Assembly (NCBI GenBank): GCA_005402585.1
Contig: BIFP01000015.1
Location: forward strand, 62,001 to 126,000
DNA from: Micromonosporaceae bacterium KJ-029
GTDB taxonomy: Bacteria > Actinomycetota > Actinomycetes > Mycobacteriales > Micromonosporaceae
Direction: 5' to 3'
DNA: 64,000 nt
Below the pieces are notes generated by a model. That model saw only the letters and a list, made by a program, of their open reading frames with translations. It was not told where the DNA came from and searched no databases. The stretch's first letter is position 1. Each line of letters begins with the position of its first letter. Shown piece after piece: positions 27,518 to 35,729 of the stretch. The translations under genes were made by a program, and so were the position numbers.

Positions 27518-29341
27518 TCAGCCGGTCAGCGGTCGCACGTCCCACAGCCACACACCGCCGGTAAACGTGGGCTCGATCCCGGTCAGTGCGGTCATCCCCT
27601 GCCGCAGGGCGTCGGCGCGCTCGTGCGGGCCGAGGATCACCACGCCGGCCCGCCAGTAGCGCAGGTCCTCCACCGCCTCCTGCCGGGTCTGTGTGGTAAT
27701 CGGCGGCACCTCGCCGGTACGGCGGATGGTGGCGAAGAAGCTGCTGGTCGGGCGCGGGGGCGCGGTGAACAGGGCGACCCGCCCCTTGCCGGGCCGGGTG
27801 TCCGGGCCGAGGAAGTAGCCGCGGGCGATCGGCATCGCCGTCCGGGTCTGCGCGGACCAGCGCAGCGGTTCGGCGTACTCGGTGTCGGGCAGCGGCAGGG
27901 TCACCACGCTGCGCCCGCCGGTCAGGTAGGGGCGCCAGGCTCCGGAGGTGACGAACTCGGGAGTCGGTTCGAGGCGTTTGGTCGGCAGCGGCGTGGGCAG
28001 CACCGGCACCAGCGCCATCGCCAGCACGGTCACCGTGCCGAAGCGGATCTGCGACCGCCGGTCCGGATATCGGGCGGCCAGCTCTCGGACCCGCTCGGCA
28101 CCGTACGCGAGCAGCAGCCCGATGATCGGGGTGATGGCCAGCGACCAGCGGGTCGGCACCACCGAGTGCAGCACCGGGAGGTCCTCCAGCACCGCCCACG
28201 GCCCCGGGATGCCGGTTCCCCGGCGGTCGAAGCGGATCTCCCGGCCGAGGGAGAGCACCGCGAAGATCACCCCGAGCACAGCCAGTCCGATCACCACCGC
28301 GCTGCGGCGCAGCCACCACACCAGCGCCACCACCAGGATCACCAGCGGCCAGCCGAAGAAGGCGTTCTCCTCGGTGGGATTCTTGGCCAGGCCGGTGGCG
28401 CTGCGCGCGTCGCCAGCCAGCGACTCCCGCGCGTACGCGAAGAACGAGGCCACGTCGGTGGAGTAGCCCCGGATCAGCCAGGACAGCCCGTTGTAGGCGC
28501 CCGGACCGAAGAACTGAACGTAGAGCGGGTAGGCCAGCAGCACGGCGCAGACCGCGGCGGCCACGCCGAGGCCGGCGAGGAACGGGCGGGTCCGGCCGCG
28601 TACCTCGGGCCGGCCGATCACCAGCGCGACGATCACCACGCCGAGACCGATCGCGGTCATCAGCAGGATCTCCAGGTTCAGGAACGCCTGCCAGACGATC
28701 ACCAGCGCGAGCAGGAGGCCGTTGCGTAGCCAGCGACCGGCCTCACCGAGCCGCACCGTACGCCAGATGATCAGCGGCACCACGAATTGCGACACGATGT
28801 TCGGATGCGCGTTGGCGTGCGAGACCATGGCCGGCGCGTACGCGCAGAAGGTCGCGCCCAGCCAGGCCGGCCCGCGCGAGCCGACCAGCACCCGGGACAG
28901 CACGAAGTACCAGGCGGTCGCCGTGGCGATCATGCCGAAGGTGAGGAAGACCAGGAACGAGGTGCGCGTGCCGAGCAGCACGGTAATCGGCGCCATTGGC
29001 AACGAAACGGATAACACCGACGTATTCGCCATGAGGTTGACCGATTCGGGAACGTTCATCCGGTCGGACGAGAACGGGTAGGCGAATTCAGTTACCACCC
29101 GGGCGCCGTGCGCCATCATCCACTCGAATTGCGCCATATCAGTGGGGTTGTCCCGAATGCCGTCGGCCGGATTCAGCCACAACCGCAGCGTGACCCAGAA
29201 GCCGAGTACGACAAAGCTCGCCACGGCGGCGAGGTCCTTCAACCGTCCTGACCTGGGCATACCGCCATCGCGCCCCGACCGAGTCGCCACCCCTCCCGGC
29301 CCGGACTCCTCGGCAGGGCGGCCCGATTCAGGAGTAGTCAT
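27518..29341 (-). CDS. Multipass membrane protein, GT-C glycosyltransferase-like
   Basis: This 607-residue integral membrane protein has about 11-12 hydrophobic segments, from AAVASFVVLGFWVTLRLW (about 38-55) to VTVLAMALVPVLP near 430, followed by a C-terminal soluble domain of about 170 residues. An acidic pair early after the first segment (PADGIRDNPTDMAQFEWMMA) is placed like the catalytic loop of GT-C lipid-linked glycosyltransferases. The family has no established substrate in actinomycetes; a polyprenyl-phosphate sugar is likely by analogy. The start is ATG 29341. The gene is divergent from a SAM methyltransferase gene, and further glycosyltransferases lie at 34898 and 35730, suggesting an envelope glycan theme. 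Confidence 0.82.
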   Translation of the reverse strand: MTTPESGRPAEESGPGGVATRSGRDGGMPRSGRLKDLAAVASFVVLGFWVTLRLWLNPADGIRDNPTDMAQFEWMMAHGARVVTEFAYPFSSDRMNVPESVNLMANTSVLSVSLPMAPITVLLGTRTSFLVFLTFGMIATATAWYFVLSRVLVGSRGPAWLGATFCAYAPAMVSHANAHPNIVSQFVVPLIIWRTVRLGEAGRWLRNGLLLALVIVWQAFLNLEILLMTAIGLGVVIVALVIGRPEVRGRTRPFLAGLGVAAAVCAVLLAYPLYVQFFGPGAYNGLSWLIRGYSTDVASFFAYARESLAGDARSATGLAKNPTEENAFFGWPLVILVVALVWWLRRSAVVIGLAVLGVIFAVLSLGREIRFDRRGTGIPGPWAVLEDLPVLHSVVPTRWSLAITPIIGLLLAYGAERVRELAARYPDRRSQIRFGTVTVLAMALVPVLPTPLPTKRLEPTPEFVTSGAWRPYLTGGRSVVTLPLPDTEYAEPLRWSAQTRTAMPIARGYFLGPDTRPGKGRVALFTAPPRPTSSFFATIRRTGEVPPITTQTRQEAVEDLRYWRAGVVILGPHERADALRQGMTALTGIEPTFTGGVWLWDVRPLTG

Positions 29342-29550
29342 AACAATTCAGAGCGTAGTCGACCTATCGGGCCACCGTGCGGGGTTCGGGACACTCGCGT
29401 AACATCTGCCAGGTTTGCTGACCACCACCGATCGTGCACCTAGCCCCCGACCAATTCGGCCATCCCAGGCCCCGATATTTCCGCCTTCCGGGCGGATGGT
29501 TCACTCAGTCGGTCCTGGCGCGGTCGAGTCGTATCGTGAGGAATCGACGC

Positions 29551-30261
29551 ATGGCAGAAATCACTGGGGATCAGCGCGTGCAGTCCGAGGTCCTGGAGGG
29601 CCTCGCCACCGCGGTCAACCACCGGCGCTGGTTCGTCGAGCTGGCCGTGCCCCACCTCGGCGACAACCCGATCGAGATCGGCAGCGGTCTCGGCGACTAC
29701 GCTCTGGAGTGGGCCGAGCACTTCCCCCGGTTCACCGCCACCGAGGCCGACCCGGACCGCCTGGTCGCGCTCAAGGAGCGCCTCGCCGACCAGCCGAGCA
29801 TCGAGGTACGCGAGATGCTGCTGCCGCACTCGGAGCAGGGCGACTACAGCGCCGCGGTCTCGTACAACGTGCTGGAACACATCGAGGACCACGTGGGCGC
29901 GCTGCGCAGCATGGGCGACCTGGTCCGGCCCGGCGGAGCCGTGATCATCATCGTGCCGGCGTTCCAGTTCGCGATGAGCCCGGCCGACATCGCCACCGGC
30001 CACGTACGCCGCTACACGAAGAAGACCCTGTCCGCGGCGATGACCGAGGCGGGCCTGCGGGTGGAGAAGATCCACTACGCGAACGCGCTCGGCCTGATCG
30101 GCTACTTCATGGCCACCAAGGTCTTCCGCTTGATGCCGAAGGAGGGCCCGATGGTGAAGGTCTACGACACCCTGGTCCTCCCGGCGACCAAGGCCGCCGA
30201 GCAGATCGCCCACCCGCCCTTCGGCCAGTCCGTCTTCGCCGTAGCCCGCACCCCCGCCTAA
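29551..30261 (+). CDS. Class I SAM-dependent methyltransferase
   Basis: This 236-residue enzyme has a Rossmann-type methyltransferase domain. Motif I is IEIGSGLGDYALEWAEHF, the acidic residue after strand 2 is in ATEADPDR, and motif IV-like YNVLEHIEDH matches the ubiE/methyltransf_11 type. The C-terminal half (FAMSPADIATGHVRRYTKKT) is the pattern of small-molecule and glycan methyltransferases such as those acting near glycosyltransferases. ATG 29551 is preceded by GAGGAA with 8-base spacing. The acceptor is unknown; the divergent GT-C-like gene hints at an envelope sugar or lipid. Confidence 0.9.
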   Translation: MAEITGDQRVQSEVLEGLATAVNHRRWFVELAVPHLGDNPIEIGSGLGDYALEWAEHFPRFTATEADPDRLVALKERLADQPSIEVREMLLPHSEQGDYSAAVSYNVLEHIEDHVGALRSMGDLVRPGGAVIIIVPAFQFAMSPADIATGHVRRYTKKTLSAAMTEAGLRVEKIHYANALGLIGYFMATKVFRLMPKEGPMVKVYDTLVLPATKAAEQIAHPPFGQSVFAVARTPA

Positions 30262-30304
30262 CCCCCCGCCCCCACCGCCCCCACCCACCCACCCCCGCCC
30301 GACA

Positions 30305-30373
30305 CCCGGTTGATCATGAGGTTAGCGGGTGTTTTCGAGATCAAACCGCCCGCTAACTTCATGATCAACCGGG
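30305..30373. repeat. Large inverted repeat containing TTGATCATGA
   Basis: CCCGGTTGATCATGAGGTTA (start of the 25-base left arm, 30305-30329) pairs with 30349-30373 with one mismatch around a 19-base loop. It lies between convergent genes and can act as a terminator. From memory, TTGATCATGAAGTTAGCGG-like hairpins recur in Micromonospora intergenic regions. Confidence 0.75.
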
Positions 30374-30404
30374 CTGGACGGGGCTGGGGGCGGTGGGGCG
30401 GGGA

Positions 30405-30938
30405 TTAGAGGGTGATCTGGTAGGTGGGGCGGATGGCGGCTCGGGCGAGGGTGTGGAAGGTGAGGTTGAAGCCGACGTAGGCGGGGGTCGCGTCGGGAGT
30501 GATGTCGAGGCGCTCGACGTCGAGGGCGTGCACCGCGAAGACGTACCGGTGCGGACGGTCACCGGCGGGCGGCGCGGCGCCGCCGAAGCCCTGCGCGCCA
30601 TAGTCGTTTCGTACGGTGAATGCGCCCCGCAGGTCGTCGCCGGACGCGCCGCGCGGCAACTCCGTCACGTCGGCCGGCAGGTTCACCAGCACCCAGTGCC
30701 AGAACCCACTGCCGGTCGGCGCGTCCGGGTCGAAGCAGGTCACCACGAAGCCCTTGGTCTCCGCGGGGAAGCCCGACCAGGCCAGGTGCGGCGAGACGTC
30801 GCCGCCACCGGTGCTGCCGTGCGCGTGTGCGGCGTCCATCGGCTCGCCGTTCTGCACGTCGTCGCTGGTCAGGGTGAACGAGGCGACGGTCGGCAGCAAC
30901 TCGTACGGGTCCGGGGCGATCGGTCGTTCCAGGGTCAT
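30405..30938 (-). CDS. PEBP/YbhB-YbcL family protein
   Basis: This 177-residue protein belongs to the phosphatidylethanolamine-binding/Raf-kinase-inhibitor-like family. The diagnostic conserved stretches are [52 protein letters not shown] and FAVHALDVE. These form the anion-binding pocket (DPDAP, GxxHW-type, PPxGxxHRY). Bacterial members are small cytoplasmic proteins of unclear function. ATG 30938 is chosen to match the usual N-terminus; GTG at 30944 is two codons earlier and is closer to GGAAGGACC, so either start is possible. Confidence 0.93.
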   Translation of the reverse strand: MTLERPIAPDPYELLPTVASFTLTSDDVQNGEPMDAAHAHGSTGGGDVSPHLAWSGFPAETKGFVVTCFDPDAPTGSGFWHWVLVNLPADVTELPRGASGDDLRGAFTVRNDYGAQGFGGAAPPAGDRPHRYVFAVHALDVERLDITPDATPAYVGFNLTFHTLARAAIRPTYQITL

Positions 30939-31087
30939 CGACACAGGTCCTTCCGGTGGAAGTGGTGTTCTGCGCCCCTTCATACCCTGTGACGCGTCGG
31001 CGCACGAGAAATCCGGCGCAGTGTCCGCCGTAACCGAGAACCGCTCACCCCGGTTGTCACCCTGCAACGGTCGATCGAAGGAGTTCC

Positions 31088-31243
31088 TTGGCCGGAATCT
31101 GGCGCGACTTCCTCACCGCACTGGTCGACGCCGTCCGCCGGCCTGACCGGCAGCAGCTGCGCGTCGAGCGGCGCCGGGCGGTGGAGCGACTCGCCGAACA
31201 GAAGATCCGCGAGGACCAGCGGGAACGCCCGCCGGAGGGGTGA
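31088..31243 (+). CDS. Small basic/acidic helical protein, 51 residues
   Basis: A short frame starts at TTG 31088 with AAGGAG (31078-31083) 4 bases before it and runs to TGA 31241. It encodes 51 residues beginning [20 protein letters not shown], followed by a highly charged helix ([20 protein letters not shown]). The amphipathic N-terminus and the good ribosome site make it plausible as a real small protein. I do not recognise a family. It ends one base before tRNA-Ser on the other strand. Confidence 0.5.
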   Translation: MAGIWRDFLTALVDAVRRPDRQQLRVERRRAVERLAEQKIREDQRERPPEG

Positions 31244-31244
31244 G

Positions 31245-31331
31245 CGGAGGGTGTGGGATTCGAACCCACGAAGACATCGCTGCCTTACCGGTTTTCAAGA
31301 CCAGCGCCATCGGCCACTAGGCGAACCCTCC
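31245..31331 (-). tRNA. tRNA-Ser(TGA)
   Basis: This is a class II tRNA on the minus strand. The acceptor stem is GGAGGGT/ACCCTCC, the anticodon stem CTGGT/ACCGG encloses CTTGAAA (anticodon TGA), the long variable arm is TAAGGCAGCGATGTCTTCG, and the T-arm is TGGGTTCGAATCCCA. CCA is not encoded. Confidence 0.96.
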
Positions 31332-31574
31332 CGGGGCCGCGCAACGCGCGGCCGTGCTCAGTCTGCCACGCCCGGCGAATCGGCGAACGGGCGAGCTACC
31401 CGATCCATCATGATCAACTACGCTGCGTGGCGTCGGGGCCGTGGACCATGGGATGAGCCGGCCGGGTCCACAGTGGTGGATCACCGCAAGGCGGTCCGGG
31501 CCGGGCGAACCGGATCGGCGGGAAGATCCCGGGCCTGGGCGTGCCGGCGGGGGTGAATCGGGTAAGACTGGGCC

Positions 31575-32552
31575 ATGCGCGCGATCACGATCCCGGAGCC
31601 CGGCGGACCCGACGTGCTGGCCTGGAGCGAGGTGCCCGACCCGCAGCCGGGGCCGGACGAGGTGGTCGTCGACGTACGGGCCACCGCGGTCAACCGGGCC
31701 GACCTGCTGCAGCGGCAGGGGCACTACCCGCCGCCACCGGGTGCGCCCGCGTACCCCGGGTTGGAGTGCTCCGGGGTGGTGAGCGCGACCGGCCCCGACG
31801 TCACCAGCGCTCGGGTGGGTGACGAGGTCTGCGCACTGCTGTCCGGCGGCGGGTACGCCGAGCGGGTGGCCGTGCCGGCCGGGCAGCTGCTGCCGGTACC
31901 GGCCGGGGTCGACCTGGTCGACGCCGCGGCGTTGCCCGAGGTGGCGTGCACGGTCTGGTCGAACGTGGTCCAGTTGGCCCGTCTGACAGCGGGCGAGACG
32001 CTGCTGGTGCATGGCGGCGGCAGCGGGATCGGCACGTTCGCGATCCAGCTCGGCACCGCGCTCGGCGCGACCGTGGTGGCGACCGCCCGGGCGGCGAAAC
32101 ACGATCGGCTGCGTGAGTTGGGCGCCGGGCACCTGGTCGACTACCGGGAGCAGGACTTCGTCGAGGAGGTCCGCAAGGTCACCGACGGTCGGGGCGCGGA
32201 CGTGGTTCTCGACATCATGGGCGCGTCCTACCTGGGCCGTAACGTCGCCGCCCTGGCCACCGGAGGGCGGCTCGTGGTGATCGGCATGCAGGGCGGACGG
32301 AAGGGCGAGCTGGACCTCGGCGCGCTGCTGGCCAAGCGCGGCACGGTCGCGGCGACCGCGCTGCGCTCACGCCCGCTCGACCAGAAGGCCGCGATCGTCC
32401 AGGGGGTACGCCAGCAGGTCTGGCCGTTGATCGAGGCGGGCCAGGTCCGCCCGGTCGTCGACCGGCGCCTGCCGATCACCGATGCGGCCGACGCGCACCG
32501 GCTGGTCGAGTCGAACGAGCACGTCGGCAAGGTGCTGCTCACCGTCGGATGA
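31575..32552 (+). CDS. NAD(P)H-quinone oxidoreductase, PIG3-like (zinc-independent MDR)
   Basis: This 325-residue enzyme belongs to the quinone oxidoreductase branch of the medium-chain dehydrogenase superfamily. Landmarks are the N-terminal MRAITIPEPGGPDVL, the loop NRADLLQRQGHYPPPPGAP typical of PIG3/TP53I3-type proteins, the Rossmann motif LLVHGGGSGIGTFAIQL and GADVVLDIMGASYLGRN. Catalytic zinc ligands are absent, as expected for this branch. It would reduce quinones with NADPH in the cytoplasm. The adjacent soxR gene (convergent) fits a redox-stress setting, but the two genes are not in one operon. Confidence 0.92.
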   Translation: MRAITIPEPGGPDVLAWSEVPDPQPGPDEVVVDVRATAVNRADLLQRQGHYPPPPGAPAYPGLECSGVVSATGPDVTSARVGDEVCALLSGGGYAERVAVPAGQLLPVPAGVDLVDAAALPEVACTVWSNVVQLARLTAGETLLVHGGGSGIGTFAIQLGTALGATVVATARAAKHDRLRELGAGHLVDYREQDFVEEVRKVTDGRGADVVLDIMGASYLGRNVAALATGGRLVVIGMQGGRKGELDLGALLAKRGTVAATALRSRPLDQKAAIVQGVRQQVWPLIEAGQVRPVVDRRLPITDAADAHRLVESNEHVGKVLLTVG

Positions 32553-32634
32553 GCCACCGGCAGGGTCAGCCGCACCCGACGGCTGGGCCAGTCGAAGCAG
32601 GCCGGTTTCGGCGAGGGTGCGGGCGGTGGCGGCG

Positions 32635-32741
32635 GCACCGAAACGCGGGCCAAGCCGCACCGAAACGCGGGCCTGCCGCACCGGAGGCGGAGGCTGGCCG
32701 CACCGGAATCCGGGCCGGCCGCACCGGAATCCGGGGTCGGC
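32635..32741. repeat. Five degenerate 21-22-bp tandem repeats
   Basis: Five head-to-tail units begin GCACCG: 32635-32656, 32657-32677, 32678-32699, 32700-32720 and 32721-32741. Units 1 and 2 share GCACCGAAACGCGGGCC and units 4 and 5 share GCACCGGAATCCGGG. The array fills the space before the stop codon of the convergent soxR-like gene. Confidence 0.75.
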
Positions 32742-32742
32742 T

Positions 32743-33180
32743 TCAGCGGGGTAGGGTGAGCCGGGCGCCGGGTCCCTCGCCGGCCAGTTCGTCCGCGGGG
32801 TTGTAGAGGGCACAGCGCCGCAACGACAGGCAGCCGCAGCCGATGCAGCCGTCGAGGTCGTCGCGGAGCCGGACCAACAGGCTGATCTTCTCCTCCAGCC
32901 GCTCCCGCCAGGCGGTGGAGAGCCGCGCCCAGTCCTCGGCGGTCGGCGTACGCGAGGCGGGCAGCGAGTCCAGCGCGGCCCGGATCTCGTCCAGCGAGAT
33001 GCCGACCTGCTGCGCGATCCGGATGAACGCCACCCGGCGCAACTCGCCCCGGTGGTACCGGCGCTGGTTACCGCCGGTACGGTCGGCCCGGATCAGCCCC
33101 AGCCGCTCGTAGTAGCGCAGCGCGGACTGCGCCACCCCACTACGGGCGGCGAGTTGACCAATGGTGAGCGCTTCCTGCAT
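32743..33180 (-). CDS. soxR: Redox-sensitive transcriptional activator SoxR
   Basis: This 145-residue MerR-family regulator carries a [2Fe-2S] cluster and responds to redox-cycling compounds. The N-terminal winged helix (LTIGQLAARSGVAQSALRYYERL) is followed by the dimerisation helix and the diagnostic cysteine motif C-x2-C-x-C-x5-C in CIGCGCLSLRRCALYNP. ATG 33180 gives the canonical MQEALTIGQLA start; upstream in-frame codons to 33249 would overlap the neighbouring gene and the operator. It is divergent from the split transketolase genes, with an inverted repeat at 33193-33212 between them. In actinomycetes SoxR is activated by redox-active metabolites, and target genes often lie adjacent. 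Confidence 0.94.
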   Translation of the reverse strand: MQEALTIGQLAARSGVAQSALRYYERLGLIRADRTGGNQRRYHRGELRRVAFIRIAQQVGISLDEIRAALDSLPASRTPTAEDWARLSTAWRERLEEKISLLVRLRDDLDGCIGCGCLSLRRCALYNPADELAGEGPGARLTLPR

Positions 33181-33192
33181 CACATCGCCTTG

Positions 33193-33212
33193 AGTTGAAC
33201 CTCGCTTTAACT
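33193..33212. promoter_or_regulatory. Candidate SoxR operator between soxR and transketolase genes
   Basis: AGTTGAACCTCGCTTTAACT has 7-base arms (33193-33199 and 33206-33212) with one mismatch and a 6-base centre. It lies 13 bases from the soxR start and 15 from the transketolase start, so one bound regulator could control both. Confidence 0.5.
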
Positions 33213-33226
33213 TGCAGGCTATCCGC

Positions 33227-33961
33227 ATGACCACACTCGCCACCACCACGGCCCGGATCGCCGAGGCCGCCGCGCCCCTCGACGGCCGGCTTCCGGTCGC
33301 CCCGCTGCTGGAGCGGGTCCGCGCCGGCCGGAAATTCGGACCGAACGTCTACTCGACCCTCGACGTGCTCTGGGTGCTCTACGACCGGGTTCTCCGGGTC
33401 ACCCCCACGACCGCCGACGACCCCGACCGGGACCGGTTCCTGCTCTCCAAGGGGCACGCGGTCGCCGGCTACTACGCGGTGCTCGCCGCGAAGGGCTTCG
33501 TCCCACCCGACTGGCTGGACGACCAGGGCGGGCCGGAGAGCCGGCTCGGCGACCACCCGGACCGGACGCTGGTGCCCGGGGTGGAGATCGGCTCCGGCTC
33601 GCTCGGGCACGGCCTCGGCCTGGCCGTCGGCACCGCGCTCGGGTTGCGCGCCCAGGGCCGGCTCGAACCGAGGGTGTACGTCCTCCTCGGTGACGCCGAG
33701 CTGGACGAGGGCTCCAACCACGAGGCGATCGCGTACGCGGGCGCAACCGGCGTGCCGAACCTGACCGCCATCGTGGTCGACAACTCCTCCGCCACGCACG
33801 GCTGGGCGGGCGGGTTGGCCAGTCGGTTCACGGTCAACGGGTGGACCGCGGTCACGGTCGACGGGCGCGACCACGCAGCTCTGTACACCGCCCTCACCGG
33901 ACACCACGGTCACCGGCCGCACGTCGTCGTCGCGGTCGTCGAGAACGGGGAACAGTCATGA
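33227..33961 (+). CDS. Transketolase, N-terminal (TPP-binding) subunit
   Basis: This 244-residue protein corresponds to the first half of a transketolase, the part that binds thiamine diphosphate and the metal ion. RFLLSKGHAVAGYYAVLA holds the conserved KGH. The TPP motif runs from LLGDAELDEGSNHEAIAYA to VVDNSS. SLGHGLGLAVG matches the family SLGQGLSxAxG. Together with the next gene, which overlaps by 4 bases (ATGA), it should form a heteromeric split transketolase. Such split enzymes in bacteria serve the pentose phosphate pathway or special C2-transfer steps, and the substrate is not evident here. ATG 33227 is chosen over TTG 33212 because the latter overlaps the operator-like repeat. Confidence 0.9.
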   Translation: MTTLATTTARIAEAAAPLDGRLPVAPLLERVRAGRKFGPNVYSTLDVLWVLYDRVLRVTPTTADDPDRDRFLLSKGHAVAGYYAVLAAKGFVPPDWLDDQGGPESRLGDHPDRTLVPGVEIGSGSLGHGLGLAVGTALGLRAQGRLEPRVYVLLGDAELDEGSNHEAIAYAGATGVPNLTAIVVDNSSATHGWAGGLASRFTVNGWTAVTVDGRDHAALYTALTGHHGHRPHVVVAVVENGEQS

Positions 33962-34848
33962 GGGAGAGCTTCGTCGACACCACCACGACCCTGCTGGCCG
34001 AGAATCCGCGTACCGCGCTGGTGCTCGCCGACATCTCCGCCGAGGCATTCGCCCCGGCCCAGCGGCGCCACCCGGACCGTGTGCTCAACCTCGGCATCCG
34101 CGAGCAGTTGATGCTCGGCGTGGCCGGCGGGCTGGCGCTGACCGGGTTACGACCGATCGTGCACAGTTACGCGCCGTTCCTGGTGGAGCGGGCGTACGAG
34201 CAGATCAAGCTGGACCTCGACCACCAGGCGGTGAGCGCCGTGCTGGTCAGCGTCGGTGCCTCGTACGACCGGGCGGCGGCCGGGCGGACCCATCTCAGCC
34301 CGGCCGACGTCTCGCTGCTCGACACCCTGGCCGGCTGGACCGTGCACGTACCTGGGCACCCGGCCGAGGTGCCCGGCCTGCTGCGCGCCACGGTGGCCGC
34401 CGACGGCCCGGCGTACCTGCGGCTGTCGACGCTGCGCAACGAACGCCCGCACGTCGGCGACGGCTCGCTGGTGGTGGTGCGGGACGCCGGGGCGGGCGCA
34501 CCCCTGCTGGTCGCGGTCGGCCCGACGCTGGATGCCGCCCTCGCGGCGGTCGCGGAGCTGCCGGTGACCGTGGCGTACACCCACCGGCCACGCCCGTTCG
34601 ACATCGCCGGCCTGCGGGCCCTCGCCGGCACCGAGGTGATCCTGGTCGAGCCCTACCTGGCCGGCACCTCGACCCGGGTGGTCGCCGCGGCGCTGGCGGA
34701 CCGGCCGCACCGGCTGCTCGCGCTCGGGATCGGGCGGGAGGAGTTGCGCCGCTACGGCTCCGCCGAGGACCACACCCGCTGGCACGGACTGGATGCGGCG
34801 GGATTGCGTCGCTCGGTCACCGACTTCCTGTCCCCGGCCCTGGTCTAG
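33958..34848 (+). CDS. Transketolase, C-terminal subunit
   Basis: This 296-residue protein contains the pyrimidine-binding and C-terminal domains of a transketolase. VLADISAEAF and RVLNLGIREQLMLGVAGGLA (the second holding the catalytic Glu that activates TPP) are the core signatures, and HSYAPFLVERAYEQIKLD matches the region after it. It overlaps the preceding subunit gene by ATGA, so the two proteins are co-translated and probably bind 1:1. The C-terminal domain includes TVAYTHRPRPFDIAGLRALA. A GC-rich hairpin follows at 34867-34896. Confidence 0.9.
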   Translation: MRESFVDTTTTLLAENPRTALVLADISAEAFAPAQRRHPDRVLNLGIREQLMLGVAGGLALTGLRPIVHSYAPFLVERAYEQIKLDLDHQAVSAVLVSVGASYDRAAAGRTHLSPADVSLLDTLAGWTVHVPGHPAEVPGLLRATVAADGPAYLRLSTLRNERPHVGDGSLVVVRDAGAGAPLLVAVGPTLDAALAAVAELPVTVAYTHRPRPFDIAGLRALAGTEVILVEPYLAGTSTRVVAAALADRPHRLLALGIGREELRRYGSAEDHTRWHGLDAAGLRRSVTDFLSPALV

Positions 34849-34866
34849 CGCCGGTGGAGTCGCCGG

Positions 34867-34896
34867 CCCGCCGCTGGCTCCGGAGCCGGCGGCGGG
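34867..34896. terminator. Hairpin between convergent genes
   Basis: CCCGCCGC (34867-34874) pairs with GCGGCGGG (34889-34896), and GGC/GCC extend the stem inside. It lies 18 bases past the transketolase stop and just before the stop of the convergent GT2 gene. Confidence 0.6.
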
Positions 34897-34897
34897 A

Positions 34898-35617
34898 TCA
34901 GGAGGCGGGGGTGTCGGCGGGGCGGCGGCGGGTGCGCTCGCGACCGAGGATGAAGAGCGCCTCGACGCCGTCCCGCCAGGTGATCTTCTTGCCTTCCTCC
35001 CGGCCCCGGGCCCGGTAGCTGATCGGCACCTCGTACGGCCGGATCCGGCGGCGCAGGAGCTTGCCGGTCACCTCGGCCTCCATACCGAAGCCGCGGGAGC
35101 GGACGTCCAGCGACCGGTACAGCGCCACCGGCATCAGCTTGAAGCAGGTCTCCAGGTCGCCGATGTAGGAGTTGAACAGCACGTTCGCCGCCATGGTGAC
35201 GCCCTTGTTACCCATCACGTACCAGAAGCTGTAGGCGCTGTGGCTGCCGAAGGTCCGGTTGCCGTAGACCACGGTCGCCCGGCCGTCGAGCACCGGGGCG
35301 AGCAGCTTGGGGATGTCCTGCGGGTCGTACTCCAGGTCGGCGTCGAGGATGACCATGTACTCGCCCTCGGCGGCGGCCACCGCCGTCCGGATGGCCGCGC
35401 CCTTGCCCGCGTTGCGCTGATGCGTGATCACCCGCAGTCGCGCGTCGTCGGCCCGGCCGAGGATCTCCCCGGTGCCGTCGCGGCTACCGTCGTCGACCAC
35501 GACGAGTTCGATCTCGCACGGATACTCGACGGCAAGGGCCTGCTTCAGGGCATCCGCGATGCGTTCTTCCTCGTTGTAGACCGGCATGAGGATCGACAGC
35601 TTCACGGGATTCTCCAC
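34898..35617 (-). CDS. Glycosyltransferase family 2 (polyprenyl-phosphate mannose/glucose synthase-like)
   Basis: This 239-residue cytoplasmic GT-A enzyme resembles DPM1-type synthases that move a sugar from a nucleotide donor to polyprenyl phosphate. LSILMPVYNEEERI begins the fold, VVVDDGSRDGT binds the nucleotide, and ILDADLEYDP carries the DxD metal motif. The later EVPISYRARGREEGKKI matches the acceptor-side motif. There are no clear membrane segments, so it differs from GtrB-type enzymes. The start is GTG 35617. It is divergent from a GT-C membrane protein (35730), which could use the polyprenyl-linked sugar made here; that pairing is inference. Confidence 0.9.
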   Translation of the reverse strand: MENPVKLSILMPVYNEEERIADALKQALAVEYPCEIELVVVDDGSRDGTGEILGRADDARLRVITHQRNAGKGAAIRTAVAAAEGEYMVILDADLEYDPQDIPKLLAPVLDGRATVVYGNRTFGSHSAYSFWYVMGNKGVTMAANVLFNSYIGDLETCFKLMPVALYRSLDVRSRGFGMEAEVTGKLLRRRIRPYEVPISYRARGREEGKKITWRDGVEALFILGRERTRRRPADTPAS

Positions 35618-35729
35618 GAGGGCGGCAATATGTCGGCCATAGCCTAGCCTGGCAGGTCAGTAATGTGGTGGCGACCGCCGATGGAAACCGAGGGTCGGAC
35701 ACCCAGGCTGATGGTGTTTACTTCCGGCC

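Noticed and set aside
32635..32741. The tandem repeats as a CRISPR array
   Set aside because: The units are contiguous with no unique spacers and no cas genes are present.
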